NCBI GenBank assembly: GCA_003246335.1
Contig: QKAR01000018.1
Location: 1-64,000 of the forward strand
Direction: 5' to 3'
DNA length: 64,000 bases
Source of the DNA: Spirochaetales bacterium
GTDB lineage: Bacteria > Spirochaetota > Spirochaetia > Treponematales > Treponemataceae
A program made the position numbers and the translations under genes. Below are positions 17,794 through 28,174 of this stretch, piece after piece; within the stretch, counting starts at the first letter, position 1; every line of letters starts with the position of its first letter. The notes under the pieces are model-generated. The model saw only the letters and a program-made list of their open reading frames with translations. It searched no databases and was not told the origin of the DNA.

Positions 17794-19563
17794 TTACGCC
17801 TTCGCGAGAATATCGTTAATCTCGTCCGCTATCGCCTTGATCGTGTCTTTTGCGGTTGATTTCGCGGCGTCGAGTCCTCGCGCCGAGGCGGTAACCGGGC
17901 AAGAAACGTAAAATTTGATTTTCGGCTCGGTTCCGCTCGGTCGCGCGCTGACGACGGTTCCGTCCTCGAGGAAAAACTGGAGTACGTTGCTTGATGGAAG
18001 CCCCGTCGGCGTTTTCTCGGAAGGTTTTGAGGGCGCGTAGGAAACGCCCTCCTGCACGTCGCGAATGCGCTCGACTTTTTTCCCTCCGAGGGAGGTGAGC
18101 CCTTCGTCGCGAAGTTTCGCCATGAGGTTTTTCATCGTGTTACCGCCCGACGCGCCGGGGAAACCCTTGCTGATAGCCCATTCCTCGAAATAACCGTGCT
18201 CGGTCCAGAGCTCCTCAAGTCGGTCAAGGAGACTTTTCCCCTTACTTCTCCAGTACAGCGTCATTTCGGCGCACATTGCGGCGGCTGAAACGCCGTCCTT
18301 GTCGCGAACTTCCGTCTCGACGTTGTATCCGTAGCTTTCTTCGAACCCAAATACGTACGCGTTGCCGGACGAGCTTTCAAAGTTTGCCATGACCGAGGCG
18401 ATCCACTTGAACCCGGTGAGGCATTCGACGGTCTCGATGCCGTAGGACGCCGCGATGCGGTCGCTCATCGCGCTCGTGACGATAGAGCGGATGATAGCCG
18501 GCTTTGCGGGCGTCGTACCGGCTTCTTTATGCGAGAGGCAGATGTAGTCGGTGAGCAGCGCGCCCATTTGGTTTCCGGATATCAGTACGAATTTCCCGTC
18601 GGGTCCGGGAACGGCGCTGCCGAAGCGGTCAGAGTCGGGATCGGTCGCCATGACGACGTCCGCTTTTTCCCGCTCGCCCAATTCGACGGCCATCTTGAGC
18701 GCCGCGGCCTCTTCGGGGTTCGGATAGGAAACCGTGGGAAAATTCCCATCGGGATTTTTTTGCTCGGGAACGGTGATGACGGTGAGTCCTAGGTCACCGA
18801 GGACTTTTTCGACGTGCATCGCCCCCGTTCCGTGAAGCGGGGTGTACACGATTTTCACTTCCTGCGCCTTTTCCTTTATTAGGGACGGTCGGAAGAGTTT
18901 CGATTTGACCATCGCCCAGTATTTGTCGTCGATCTCGCTATCGATCAATATGAGCTTGCCCGCGCGGATGGCTTCGTCTTTCGATATGGACTTAACCGTC
19001 GAAACGGCGTTGACTTCCCGTATGATGCCGACGTCATGGGGCTCGGTAACCTGAGCTCCGTCATTCCAGTAGGCCTTGTACCCATTGTATTGAGGGGGAT
19101 TGTGCGACGCGGTTACCACGACTCCCGTATCGCAGCCGAGCGTTCGGATCGCGAATGACAGTTCCGGCGTGGGGCGCAGTCCGGTGAATAAATACGTGGT
19201 AAAGCCGTTCGCGGCGAATATGAGCGCCGTGGCCTCGGCAAAAACGGAGGAATATCTGCGGGAATCGTACGCGACGACGGCTCTCAGGGTTCCCTGCGTG
19301 GTTTTTTCGGGGAACGTCTTGATGAAATAGTTCGCGAGTCCCTGGGTAGCGCGGTTAATGACGTACGTATTCATGCGGTTCGTTCCACCGCCGATTACCC
19401 CGCGCAAGCCACCCGTGCCGAATTCGAGATCCTGGTAAAAACGGTCCTCAAGTTCCTTCACGTCCTTCTTTGCGATCAAGTCTCGCACTTCAGCCGCGAA
19501 TTTCTCGTCTTTTTCCTCGGAAACGTAGGCTTCTGCCCGGGAAAGTATCGTCCGTTCGTCCAT
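17794..19563 (-). CDS. Phosphoglucomutase/phosphomannomutase (alpha-D-phosphohexomutase)
   Basis: GTGGLRGVIGGGTNRMN; GVVVTASHNPPQYNGYK; ATDPDSDRFG; RPSGTEPKIKFY. Confidence 0.95.
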   Translation of the reverse strand: MDERTILSRAEAYVSEEKDEKFAAEVRDLIAKKDVKELEDRFYQDLEFGTGGLRGVIGGGTNRMNTYVINRATQGLANYFIKTFPEKTTQGTLRAVVAYDSRRYSSVFAEATALIFAANGFTTYLFTGLRPTPELSFAIRTLGCDTGVVVTASHNPPQYNGYKAYWNDGAQVTEPHDVGIIREVNAVSTVKSISKDEAIRAGKLILIDSEIDDKYWAMVKSKLFRPSLIKEKAQEVKIVYTPLHGTGAMHVEKVLGDLGLTVITVPEQKNPDGNFPTVSYPNPEEAAALKMAVELGEREKADVVMATDPDSDRFGSAVPGPDGKFVLISGNQMGALLTDYICLSHKEAGTTPAKPAIIRSIVTSAMSDRIAASYGIETVECLTGFKWIASVMANFESSSGNAYVFGFEESYGYNVETEVRDKDGVSAAAMCAEMTLYWRSKGKSLLDRLEELWTEHGYFEEWAISKGFPGASGGNTMKNLMAKLRDEGLTSLGGKKVERIRDVQEGVSYAPSKPSEKTPTGLPSSNVLQFFLEDGTVVSARPSGTEPKIKFYVSCPVTASARGLDAAKSTAKDTIKAIADEINDILAKA

Positions 19564-19699
19564 GTTGTCGCTCCTTACGTCAAGACCAATATTCGATTTG
19601 GAGTATAGCCGTTTTGTCTCGATTGAACAAGGATTTTCGCGCGTCGCGAAGGGAATCGAACTTGCCCGAGTTGGTAATTTTTTTTATACTCCGTATCGT

Positions 19700-20953
19700 A
19701 TGCGAAAGTTGGCGCCTCTTATCCTCTGTTTTTTTTTCGCGTCGTGCTCGCGGAAAACCCCCGTAATGGTTAGCGCCGTTTCCTCAGCGCGGTGGTGCGC
19801 GCAAGAAGCTTCGGCGCTCGCGAAAGACATGACTCTTTCGGAGAAAGCGGCTCAGGTCATCATGAACGGGATAGACGGCAATGAGCGATTTTCGCCGTAT
19901 TTACTCGATCATTTTCGCGGCGTCGTGCCTGGGGCGATTTTGCTTTTCGGGTACAACATAGCCCCGACGCCGGAGCGAACTGCCGCGTATGTCGATTCCT
20001 GCGCGAAATCCTTCCGTTCGCTCGGCGGCGATATTCCCGTCATGTTCGCCATCGACGACGAGGGTGGCGAGGTTTTCCGTACCCGCGGGGTTACTTCGTA
20101 TCTCCCTTCCGCTCGCGATATCGCGGGAAAATTAAGCCCGAAAGATGCAGAGTCGCTTTACTTCAGCCTCGGCAACCAGCTTCGCTATCTCGGCATCACG
20201 ATGAACCTCGCGCCGGTCGCGGAAATTCCGACGGATCTCAATGTCGGCTTTCTCGACTCTCGGTTGTTTTCGGCTGACGGGACTGTGACGGATTCATTCT
20301 CGCGCGCGGCCTCTCGGGGCTATTCTCGCTCTGGCATCGTTCCCGTCCTCAAGCATTTTCCCGGCTCCGGCGACGCCGATCCTCATTCGGGATTTCCAAA
20401 AATTGACGCGACTCGCGAGGATATAATTCGCCGGTACGGTGCGCCGTTTTCGTCAATTTCGGGGGATTGGCCAGCCGCGATTCTCGTATCGCATTCTCTT
20501 GTCCCCTCCGTCGATACTGTTCCGTTTTGCCTTTCCTTCGCCGGGGTCACGGGAATCTTGCGCGACGAACTCGGTTTTGACGGCGTCGCGATTACCGACG
20601 ATATTTCGATGGATGCCATTCGCCGCGCGGGATGGTCCTCGGGCGAGGCGGCCGTCGCCGCCATTTCGGCCGGTTGCGATATGGTTATGACCTCTGATAC
20701 CGACATACGCTCCGTCGCGCGCGCGATCGAAACCGCCGCGAAGGATGACCCCCTGTTCGCCGCTCGCTTGGACGAATCGGTAGTCAGGATCCTCACGCTG
20801 AAGATTCGGGTCGGTCTCGTCAAAACGGCCTTAAGGCGGTATAGTGACTCTCGCTCGGGCTCCGGAAAAAAAGCGGCTTTCAATCTATCGTCATTCACCG
20901 AGTGGAAAGCGCGTGCGGAGCGCACGTTGCGGGAGGGGAGTGGAAATGAGTAG
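19700..20953 (+). CDS. Glycoside hydrolase family 3 (NagZ-like) lipoprotein
   Basis: Lipobox LILCFFFASCS; AIDDEGGEVFRT; VLKHFPGSGDADPHSGFP; VAITDDISMDAI. Confidence 0.9.
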   Translation: MRKLAPLILCFFFASCSRKTPVMVSAVSSARWCAQEASALAKDMTLSEKAAQVIMNGIDGNERFSPYLLDHFRGVVPGAILLFGYNIAPTPERTAAYVDSCAKSFRSLGGDIPVMFAIDDEGGEVFRTRGVTSYLPSARDIAGKLSPKDAESLYFSLGNQLRYLGITMNLAPVAEIPTDLNVGFLDSRLFSADGTVTDSFSRAASRGYSRSGIVPVLKHFPGSGDADPHSGFPKIDATREDIIRRYGAPFSSISGDWPAAILVSHSLVPSVDTVPFCLSFAGVTGILRDELGFDGVAITDDISMDAIRRAGWSSGEAAVAAISAGCDMVMTSDTDIRSVARAIETAAKDDPLFAARLDESVVRILTLKIRVGLVKTALRRYSDSRSGSGKKAAFNLSSFTEWKARAERTLREGSGNE

Positions 20954-21668
20954 CGAAAACGAAGTCGGGCCCGTCCTCTACTCGGACGAGACTCTCGCGG
21001 TCGTGAACAAGAGAATCGGGGAAATCTGCGAAGGCGGCGAAAAATCGAACGCCGGCTTGCTCATCGTTAATCGGGTCAGACCGCTTCTCGAGGAGCGGTT
21101 GCAAAGAAAATTAACCGCGTTGGAAGCGGTTCACCGGCTCGACCAACCGGTTTCGGGATGCCTCCTTCTAGCCTTCGATCGCGCGTCTTTCGCCGCGCTT
21201 TCGGCGGAATTCTCCTCAGGCGCCATTCGTAAGAAATATTGGGCCATCGTCGAAAAATCATCCCGCGCCGACCTTTCGGGGCGGCTTGAGCACATGATTC
21301 GTTTTGACGCGAAACATCATAAAGCGACCGCGGTTCCTTCCGGAGAGGTTCGGTCCCCGGGGCCGGAATGGAAGCGGGCCGCGCTTTCGTGGACGCTGAT
21401 TGGCTCGGGCGACCGATATGACTTTCTCGAGATCGTTCCCGAAACCGGACGGACGCACCAAATCCGCGCGCAGCTCGCGGCGGCCGGGATGGTAATTAAG
21501 GGCGACTTAAAGTACGGCGCGCGCCGCAGCGACCCGCGCGGTGGCATTCGTCTTCACGCGCGCGCGATTCAGTTTCGTCATCCGGCTACTAACGAGGTAT
21601 TAACGATATCGGCCCCGATCGAGGATATCGATCCCCTTTGGTCGGCCTTTTCAGCGGCGGCGCGATGA
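20946..21668 (+). CDS. RluA-family pseudouridine synthase
   Basis: VHRLDQPVSGCLLLAFDR; ETGRTHQIRAQLAAAG. Confidence 0.93.
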   Translation: MSSENEVGPVLYSDETLAVVNKRIGEICEGGEKSNAGLLIVNRVRPLLEERLQRKLTALEAVHRLDQPVSGCLLLAFDRASFAALSAEFSSGAIRKKYWAIVEKSSRADLSGRLEHMIRFDAKHHKATAVPSGEVRSPGPEWKRAALSWTLIGSGDRYDFLEIVPETGRTHQIRAQLAAAGMVIKGDLKYGARRSDPRGGIRLHARAIQFRHPATNEVLTISAPIEDIDPLWSAFSAAAR

Positions 21669-22465
21669 GTGTTCGGCTCGACGTCGCGGGTAAAGAGTCG
21701 TTTGATCGGTATTATTCCGCCCTTTTCGGTTCCCGTTGGCCGGCTCTGCGCGAGGCGCTTCTTAAGCCCGTAGGTCACGCAAGCTGGGATCGTGAGCTTC
21801 TTAAGCCCTATTTCCTTGATCCCGGCAGCGTAGTCGCCGCGCTTTCTCTGCCGCCGGTCATTGACGGCAGAGTCCTCGATATGTGCGCGGCCCCGGGCGG
21901 AAAAACCTTAGTTTTATTAGGTCGACTGGGCGAGGGTTCGCGGCTTACGGCAAATGAGTTTTCTCGCGATCGAAAGCAGCGCCTTATAACTGTTCTCGAC
22001 GAGCACGCTCCCGCCGAACTGCGGGAACGGGTCTCGGTTACGGGCTTCGACGCCTCGCGCTGGTCACGGTACGAGCAATCGTGCTATGACAGAATCCTTC
22101 TCGACGCCCCCTGTTCTTCGGAGCGGCATGTCCTTTGTTCCGAAAAACACCTCGCTGAATGGAAACCCTCGCGAATTAAGAGCCTTGCGATACGTCAATG
22201 GTCTTTGCTATCCGGCGCCTGGCTCGTCCTCGCGCCGAAAGGCTTGCTCCTTTACTCTACCTGCGCCCTCGATCCCGCCGAAAATGACGAAATCGTGCGC
22301 CGTTTGCTGAAAAAATACCCTGACGCTGCGATTCGCGAACCAGACTTCGATTCCCTTCCCCCGGAATACCCTCGCGGAGAGCGAACGCTGTATGGCTTTC
22401 ACGTTCTGCCCGACGCCGACGGAGGAGCCGGCCCTTTGTACTACGCTCTTATCGAGAAAACATAA
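21665..22465 (+). CDS. RsmB/NOP-family RNA (cytosine-5) methyltransferase
   Basis: VLDMCAAPGGKTLVLL; ILLDAPCSSERH; LLLYSTCALDPAENDEIV. Confidence 0.93.
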   Translation: MSVRLDVAGKESFDRYYSALFGSRWPALREALLKPVGHASWDRELLKPYFLDPGSVVAALSLPPVIDGRVLDMCAAPGGKTLVLLGRLGEGSRLTANEFSRDRKQRLITVLDEHAPAELRERVSVTGFDASRWSRYEQSCYDRILLDAPCSSERHVLCSEKHLAEWKPSRIKSLAIRQWSLLSGAWLVLAPKGLLLYSTCALDPAENDEIVRRLLKKYPDAAIREPDFDSLPPEYPRGERTLYGFHVLPDADGGAGPLYYALIEKT

Positions 22466-22565
22466 CCGGATTCGGCGTAACTTTCTATTTTTCGCCGCGC
22501 GTATGGACGCGAAAAAAAAACTGGTGTAAACTTAGGGTTAGTTTCATTCCCAGGGGTATCAGCGC

Positions 22566-23810
22566 ATGGCCTACGTTAAGCAAACTCGAGAACAGATTCT
22601 CTCCGGAATAATCGAAACCGAGTCCTCTATCAATAAGATACAGGACGTTGACGTGCTCATGGAGCTCATTCTTACCGAGGCGCGGAAAGTAGTGCATGCC
22701 GACGCGGGCTCGATTTACGTGCGGGACGGCGACCGTCTCGCCATCCATTATGCCCAGAACGATACCCTGCAGCGGCAGTTACCCCCAGGACAAAAAGTCG
22801 TCTATTCGTATTTTTCTTTTCCGATCAACGAAAAAACGATAGCCGGATATTCCGCCTTAACGAAGCAACTCGTAAACGAAAAAGACGTTTATGAAATTTC
22901 TCCGGATAAATCGTATAAATTCGGGCGGCAAAGCGACGCGGTCTCCGGGTATCGCACCGTTTCAAACTTAACGATTCCTTTGATGACCTCCGGAGGGAAC
23001 ATCCTCGGCGTCCTGCAAGTTCTTAACGCGCTCGACGAAAACGATCAAGTGACGTATTTCGATCACGACGACGAACTGTATATCAGCCATTTCGCGGCGA
23101 ACGCGACGGTCGCCCTCGAACACGCGCATTTAACGCGTTCCATGGTCTTACGCATGATTCGCATGGCGGAAATGCGCGACCCGAAGGAAACCGGCCCCCA
23201 CGTTAATCGCGTTTCTAGCTACGCGGTCGAGATATACGATCGGTGGGCGTTCAACCATCAAATCGACGAGAACGAAAGCCGGAAGTACCGCGATACGCTG
23301 AAAATCGCCTCAATGCTCCATGACGTGGGAAAAGTGGCGATATCCGATCTCATACTGAAAAAGCCGGCGCGTTTTACCGAGGAGGAATACCTCGTAATGC
23401 AGGGGCATACACGGCTTGGAGCGAAACTGTTTAACGAGATAGAATCGCCGATCGACCGGATAGCCCGCGAAGTCGCGTTGACCCATCACGAGAATTGGGA
23501 CGGCAAAGGCTATCCCGGAAAAGTAAACGTCGAAACAGGCGAGACCGAAGAGGCTGACCCGGAAACGGGAAAACCCGTTGGGTTGCGAGAGCGAGAAATC
23601 CCCATTTCGGGGCGAATCGTCGCGCTCGCGGACGTCTATGACGCGTTGTCCTGCCGTCGCGTCTATAAGGACCCTTGGACTGAAGAGGACGTGTTAGCTG
23701 AAATCAAGAAAATGCGCGGCCAAAAATTCGATCCCGAGGTCGTGGACGCCTTTTTCGAGATCCTTCCTTCGATTCAATCCATCAGGGATCGTTTCCCCGA
23801 CGTAGATTAA
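22566..23810 (+). CDS. GAF-domain HD-GYP protein (putative c-di-GMP phosphodiesterase)
   Basis: N-terminal GAF-like region; ASMLHDVGKVAISD; HHENWDGKGYPG. Confidence 0.93.
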   Translation: MAYVKQTREQILSGIIETESSINKIQDVDVLMELILTEARKVVHADAGSIYVRDGDRLAIHYAQNDTLQRQLPPGQKVVYSYFSFPINEKTIAGYSALTKQLVNEKDVYEISPDKSYKFGRQSDAVSGYRTVSNLTIPLMTSGGNILGVLQVLNALDENDQVTYFDHDDELYISHFAANATVALEHAHLTRSMVLRMIRMAEMRDPKETGPHVNRVSSYAVEIYDRWAFNHQIDENESRKYRDTLKIASMLHDVGKVAISDLILKKPARFTEEEYLVMQGHTRLGAKLFNEIESPIDRIAREVALTHHENWDGKGYPGKVNVETGETEEADPETGKPVGLREREIPISGRIVALADVYDALSCRRVYKDPWTEEDVLAEIKKMRGQKFDPEVVDAFFEILPSIQSIRDRFPDVD

Positions 23811-23813
23811 TTT

Positions 23814-24278
23814 TTAGCTCGACTCGGTCGCTTTCGTCAATTTCGTAACTTCCCGATCGAGCGCGTTCGCAAAATCCTGCAATTCCTTACGGCCGAACTG
23901 TCCCGTTTTTTCCGGCGTAATGCCGTTATTGAAAAGTTCGAGCATTAAATTTCTCATGGAAAGCCGCTCGTTGATGTTTAACTCGGTATATACGTTTCCG
24001 CGGTCATTAATGACGCGGATTCCCTTATCGACGAGCCGTTTGGCGAGCGGTATATCGCGCGTGACGACTAAATCTCTCGAGTCCGCGTGGTCGACAATGT
24101 AGTCATCGGCGGCGTCGGGCGTTGCCGCAGAAAGGATCATCTCGCAAAATTTCGACGAGGGAAGGGGTATGCTCCGGTTCGCGACGAAGCGGGCGGTAAT
24201 GCCGCGGCGTTCTGCGGTTTTCCCGATAAGGTCGCGAACTTGACGGGGGCAAGAATCGGCGTCAACCCAAAAAAACAC
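23814..24278 (-). CDS. YaiI/YqxD family (DUF188) protein
   Basis: FWVDADSCPRQVRDLI; DDYIVDHADSRDLVVTRDIPLAKRLVDKG. Confidence 0.9.
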   Translation of the reverse strand: MFFWVDADSCPRQVRDLIGKTAERRGITARFVANRSIPLPSSKFCEMILSAATPDAADDYIVDHADSRDLVVTRDIPLAKRLVDKGIRVINDRGNVYTELNINERLSMRNLMLELFNNGITPEKTGQFGRKELQDFANALDREVTKLTKATESS

Positions 24279-24280
24279 GG

Positions 24281-25489
24281 CTACCGTCTCGGTACGGACG
24301 CGAGATAGGCCGTGCCCGTACCGGAAAAATCGATCGCGGCGCCCGTCGCGGGGATAAACGCTGAAAAACCCTTCGATATGACTACTGCGTCTCCCGCATT
24401 CGATTTCGCGGTTAGAGTTCCCTCCGCGCCTATGATAATGGTGGGTGTGTTCGCGGTGAACCGGTATGCGGTTTCCTTAACGCGAAGCCGTGCCAGTTCG
24501 AACTCGGGGGATTCGGTCTCGTAAGCGAAAAAAACGTCGGCGTCCGAGGGAATGATTTTATTGGGAAGATAGGGCGCAGGGCTGAGAATCGAGAATAATT
24601 CTTTCTTATCGATGTGCTTCGGGGTCAGCCCACAGCGCAAGACGTTATCTGAATTGGCCATCAACTCCAATCCAGTTCCTTTAATATACGCGTGCATGAT
24701 CTTCGCCGGTAGGTATATGGCTTCGCCGGGATTAAGATCTATGACGTTTAAGTATAGCGGGGCAAGGATTCCGATATCCGTGGGATAGTGGCGGGCGAGT
24801 TCCATAATTAACGAATAAGCTGCTCGCATGGTCCGATCGTCCGTTTTTTCCAAAAGTTCTTTACCTTTGGCCAAAAATAGGCATATGGTTTGTTCTTTTT
24901 TTTCCGCGTCAAGGTCTAGCAGCGATTCGCAAAAAATAGGATACGAACCGTCACGCGTAAAGCGCTCGGTCAAGGCGGCGATTTGCGGCGCGGCGACGGC
25001 GGAAAAAAGCTTGATCGTCTCGCTTTGGGGGCGGAAACCGCACATGGCGGTAAAGGGCGTAAGCGCCATAATTATTTCTGGTTTATGATTATTATCGCGA
25101 TAGTTACGTTCGGGCGCGTTAACCGGTATGCCCGCTCGATTTTCACGCTCGAAACCCTCAATTGCCTGCTCGCGCGAGGGGTGTACTTGAATTGAAAGCG
25201 GCGATCCCGCCGAAAGAACCTTGAATAAATATGGCAATCTATTGCCAAAACTCGCTACTGCATCGGCTCCCATTGTTTTTTCAGGGTTTTCTTCGATGAA
25301 TTGCTTCAAGGATTTTAGTTTTTCGTCGCTTGCGGATGTAAGTAAGCTCGATGCCGCAGGATGTGCTCCCATCCATAATTCGGCCATCGGTTTTCCCGTT
25401 GCCGGAATATCGGTAAAATCGGGAATGCCGTCAGATGATCCCCATGCGTAGCTTTGGATCGTGTTTTGGAGAGGGTAAAAAGTTTTCAT
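24281..25489 (-). CDS. manA: Mannose-6-phosphate isomerase, class I
   Basis: LQNTIQSYAWGSSDGI; LSIQVHPSREQA; NHKPEIIMALTPFTAMCGFR; YLPAKIMHAYIKGTGLELMANSDNVLRCGLTPK. Confidence 0.95.
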   Translation of the reverse strand: MKTFYPLQNTIQSYAWGSSDGIPDFTDIPATGKPMAELWMGAHPAASSLLTSASDEKLKSLKQFIEENPEKTMGADAVASFGNRLPYLFKVLSAGSPLSIQVHPSREQAIEGFERENRAGIPVNAPERNYRDNNHKPEIIMALTPFTAMCGFRPQSETIKLFSAVAAPQIAALTERFTRDGSYPIFCESLLDLDAEKKEQTICLFLAKGKELLEKTDDRTMRAAYSLIMELARHYPTDIGILAPLYLNVIDLNPGEAIYLPAKIMHAYIKGTGLELMANSDNVLRCGLTPKHIDKKELFSILSPAPYLPNKIIPSDADVFFAYETESPEFELARLRVKETAYRFTANTPTIIIGAEGTLTAKSNAGDAVVISKGFSAFIPATGAAIDFSGTGTAYLASVPRR

Positions 25490-25497
25490 GGTTATTG

Positions 25498-25797
25498 TTA
25501 GGTAATGACTTGTTCTATGCGAGATATCATCCCCAGGGCGATTTTTTCCGCTTCGACCAAGTCCGTCGAAGAGATTTGCCCTGATTGACGCATCTTTTCC
25601 TTATAAAGCTCATCGGAAAGGAGAATTCCCGCAATAATCGCGATTTTAAGCGGTTCGGTTAACCCCGAGCGCGTCTCGATTTGGGAGACGGTTTTTTTAT
25701 AATGGGCGAAAATTGCGGCTAAGTAGTCAGGAGTCTCGTCGGCTTGGATGGTGAAAGAAGTACCGAGCAAATCAATCTGTAAATTGCCTTTTGCCAC
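25498..25797 (-). CDS. zapA: ZapA-like cell division protein (GTG start proposed)
   Basis: VAKGNLQIDLLGTSFTIQADETPDYLAAIFAHYKKTVSQIE...KIAIIAGILLSDEL resembles ZapA; ORF-track start is too far upstream. Confidence 0.75.
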   Translation of the reverse strand: MAKGNLQIDLLGTSFTIQADETPDYLAAIFAHYKKTVSQIETRSGLTEPLKIAIIAGILLSDELYKEKMRQSGQISSTDLVEAEKIALGMISRIEQVIT

Positions 25798-25843
25798 CGG
25801 AAATACTCCTCTCTGACGAACTCCCTGTTCTGAAAAAAAGTTC

Positions 25844-26284
25844 TTAAAAAATATCCATTTGGCCATCGACGCTTGTCGCGTCGGTAGTCGTTTTCCATTC
25901 CGCGTCGATGTCAATGACGTTCGACGATAACGATTCTGGCGCTAATTCAGAGGATATCTCGAGGTTTTCAGGCTGAACGGGCGCTTCAATCTGCGTGTCA
26001 GCGGACGCATCGACGTCGGGTTGGGCAGTGGTCGCGCTCGTTTCGCCATGAAAAACGGAATCCTCAAAGGCGCTGAGCCGGTCAAGCGCGCTTAAGATGC
26101 CTTCCTCGATCCTGCCCTGATCATCCTTAAAAGAGCGTACTAATCCTTCCAGTTCGGCAACGCGCGACTGTAACGACGACAATTGCCCCCGAAGATGATT
26201 GTTTTCAGTCGTTAACGATTGGATTTTCGTAACGGCTTTTTCTACGCGATTTTCAAGAAGTCTGACTTGATCGAGGCTCAGCAT
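25844..26284 (-). CDS. Coiled-coil protein (ZapB-like in character)
   Basis: LDQVRLLENRVEKAVTKIQSLTTENNHLRGQLSSLQSRVAELEGLV heptad-rich; immediately upstream of zapA-like gene. Confidence 0.6.
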   Translation of the reverse strand: MLSLDQVRLLENRVEKAVTKIQSLTTENNHLRGQLSSLQSRVAELEGLVRSFKDDQGRIEEGILSALDRLSAFEDSVFHGETSATTAQPDVDASADTQIEAPVQPENLEISSELAPESLSSNVIDIDAEWKTTTDATSVDGQMDIF

Positions 26285-26285
26285 G

Positions 26286-26645
26286 TCACATTCCCAACGC
26301 TTTTTTCGAGGTGGCAACGACGGCCTTAAATGCCGAGGGATCCTCGATTGCCATATTGGAAAGCGCCTTGCGGTTAATGATAACGCCCGCCTTGGTCAAT
26401 CCGTCGATGAAACGGGAATAAGAAATTCCTTCGTCGCGCACGGCGGCGTTCAAGCGGGTGATCCACAAAGCGCGCATCTCGCCTTTTCGGTTCCTGCGCG
26501 ATTCGTAGGCATGGGTCAGTGACTTAACGACCGCGTCTTTCGCAGCCTTAAAACTTGTTCCGCGGCGTCCGCGGAAACCCTTTGCAAGCTTAAGAATTTT
26601 CTTGCGATGGTCTTTTCGTTTGCTTCCGTCTATTGCTCTTGGCAT
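26286..26645 (-). CDS. rplT: 50S ribosomal protein L20
   Basis: KILKLAKGFRGRRGTSFKAAKDAVVKSLTHAYESRRNRKGEMRALWITRLNAAVRDEGISYSRFI. Confidence 0.98.
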   Translation of the reverse strand: MPRAIDGSKRKDHRKKILKLAKGFRGRRGTSFKAAKDAVVKSLTHAYESRRNRKGEMRALWITRLNAAVRDEGISYSRFIDGLTKAGVIINRKALSNMAIEDPSAFKAVVATSKKALGM

Positions 26646-26667
26646 GGGTGACTCCTGAAATTAGTAA

Positions 26668-26868
26668 TTAACCGTACGGTAACAGTTGTTTGCGGATTTT
26701 CGCTGCGTCGCATTCCTCAAGAACTCCGCCGTGGCGGAGATTTCTTTTCCGCTTTGTCGTTTTCTTGGTCAGGATATGGCGAAGGTTCATCTTCTTGTAC
26801 TTGACCTTTCCGCTTCCGGTGAAGGAAAAGCGCTTTGCGGCGCATCGTTTGCTTTTCATCTTTGGCAT
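26668..26868 (-). CDS. rpmI: 50S ribosomal protein L35
   Basis: [45 protein letters not shown]. Confidence 0.97.
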   Translation of the reverse strand: MPKMKSKRCAAKRFSFTGSGKVKYKKMNLRHILTKKTTKRKRNLRHGGVLEECDAAKIRKQLLPYG

Positions 26869-26883
26869 AACAGCACTACCTCG

Positions 26884-27405
26884 TCATTTTTTTGCTTTGG
26901 GAGCGAGCGTCATCGACATAAAGCGGCCTTCCATAGCCGGTTGTTTTTCGATCACGTAATCGTCGCCAAGCTTGTTTAAAACATCTTTGAGAACTACAAG
27001 ACCAAGTTCGGTATGCGCCAGCTCGCGTCCGCGAAATCTGATCGTTACCTTAACTTTGTCCCCGCCGGCAAGAAAATCCTTCACGTGCTTAGACTTAAAA
27101 TCGAGATCGTGATCGTCGATTTTAGGCTGCATGCGAATTTCCTTGAGCTCCTGCAATTTTTGTTTCTTCTTGGATTCACGGAGCTTCTTCTCCATTTCGA
27201 AACGATATTTGCCGTAGTCAAGAATCTTGCAAGCGGGCGGGTTTGCCTGCGGTGCAACTTCTACCAGGTCTAAGCTTTGTTCACGAGCTATTCTCAGCGC
27301 CTCAAGAGTAGGGACTATACCCTTTTGCTCGCCTTGCTCATCAATAAGCCGTACCTCGCGCGCGCGGATTTGTTCATTAATCCGCAAACCTTTATTGTCC
27401 GCCAA
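26884..27405 (-). CDS. infC: Translation initiation factor IF-3 (TTG start proposed)
   Basis: [69 protein letters not shown] precedes TTG-GCG-GAC. Confidence 0.95.
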   Translation of the reverse strand: MADNKGLRINEQIRAREVRLIDEQGEQKGIVPTLEALRIAREQSLDLVEVAPQANPPACKILDYGKYRFEMEKKLRESKKKQKLQELKEIRMQPKIDDHDLDFKSKHVKDFLAGGDKVKVTIRFRGRELAHTELGLVVLKDVLNKLGDDYVIEKQPAMEGRFMSMTLAPKAKK

Positions 27406-27544
27406 CGATCCCCCTTGTGTACAAACGTTCGTTTGCACGGTCTCAAGCAAAGTTACAACAGAAACTATAGCAAGGATAGCGTTTATCTGTCAAGGTTTGT
27501 CGGTTGCTTGCATTCCATTGCCCGTGTGTGCTACGTTTTCAATC

Positions 27545-28174
27545 ATGCTCTTCATAAACTGTATGCTCGTTCCGCTTGCGTTTTTATACGTGCTATCGGC
27601 AAAAGCGCCCGATCGGCGTTCGGCGATGTACGTTCCCTTTTTCGTTGGTTTGGGCGCAGGGGCGCTTGCAGCTTTCATTCATCATCTATTCTATCCGATC
27701 GCAACCATAGCGGTACCGTCTTTTTTTATCAAGCTTTCGCTCGTGTTTGGATTCGAAACGCTTTTGCCAGTATCGCTTTGCGTGATCCCGCTCGCGTTCT
27801 TGTCCGTTTCAAGGCCTCGCGAGAAAATTTTGCAATTTTTTCCCGCCGTGTGCGGCTGTTTCTCTGTTTTCCTTCCATATATAATAGCGATTTCGTATGC
27901 CGTGCCCGACCTTTGGTCGGTCGTCTTCGTTCCAGCAATGAATCTCGCATTAGTGTTGTTTTTCGATTACATTAACGAATCGAAAATCGCGCGGTTTAAC
28001 CGCAATCCCGATATCCTGGACGGAGTGGTCGTGTACGGGCTGTTTTTAGCGTATGCGCTCGTTATCGCCGTCACGAAAGTTTTATGGTTTTTCGTATTCC
28101 CTTGGTGGATCGTGTACCCCGTTTCTTTAGCGATAATTTTTCTTCCTTTTTATCTCCGTCGCGTAAGCAAATAA
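27545..28174 (+). CDS. Hypothetical multi-pass membrane protein
   Basis: MLFINCMLVPLAFLYVLSAKAPDRRSAMYVPFFVGLGAGALAAFIHHLFYP, repeated hydrophobic segments; ORF-track start extends antisense into infC. Confidence 0.6.
   Translation: MLFINCMLVPLAFLYVLSAKAPDRRSAMYVPFFVGLGAGALAAFIHHLFYPIATIAVPSFFIKLSLVFGFETLLPVSLCVIPLAFLSVSRPREKILQFFPAVCGCFSVFLPYIIAISYAVPDLWSVVFVPAMNLALVLFFDYINESKIARFNRNPDILDGVVVYGLFLAYALVIAVTKVLWFFVFPWWIVYPVSLAIIFLPFYLRRVSK

Noticed and set aside
22485-22525. Terminator-like TTTTTCGC...GCGAAAAAA region after the RsmB gene
   Set aside because: Pairing is short and ambiguous; could not be supported as a real terminator.
25480-25850. 6S RNA next to zapA
   Set aside because: Gaps around the zapA-like gene are about 46 nt or less on the coding side; no room for a 6S-like structure.
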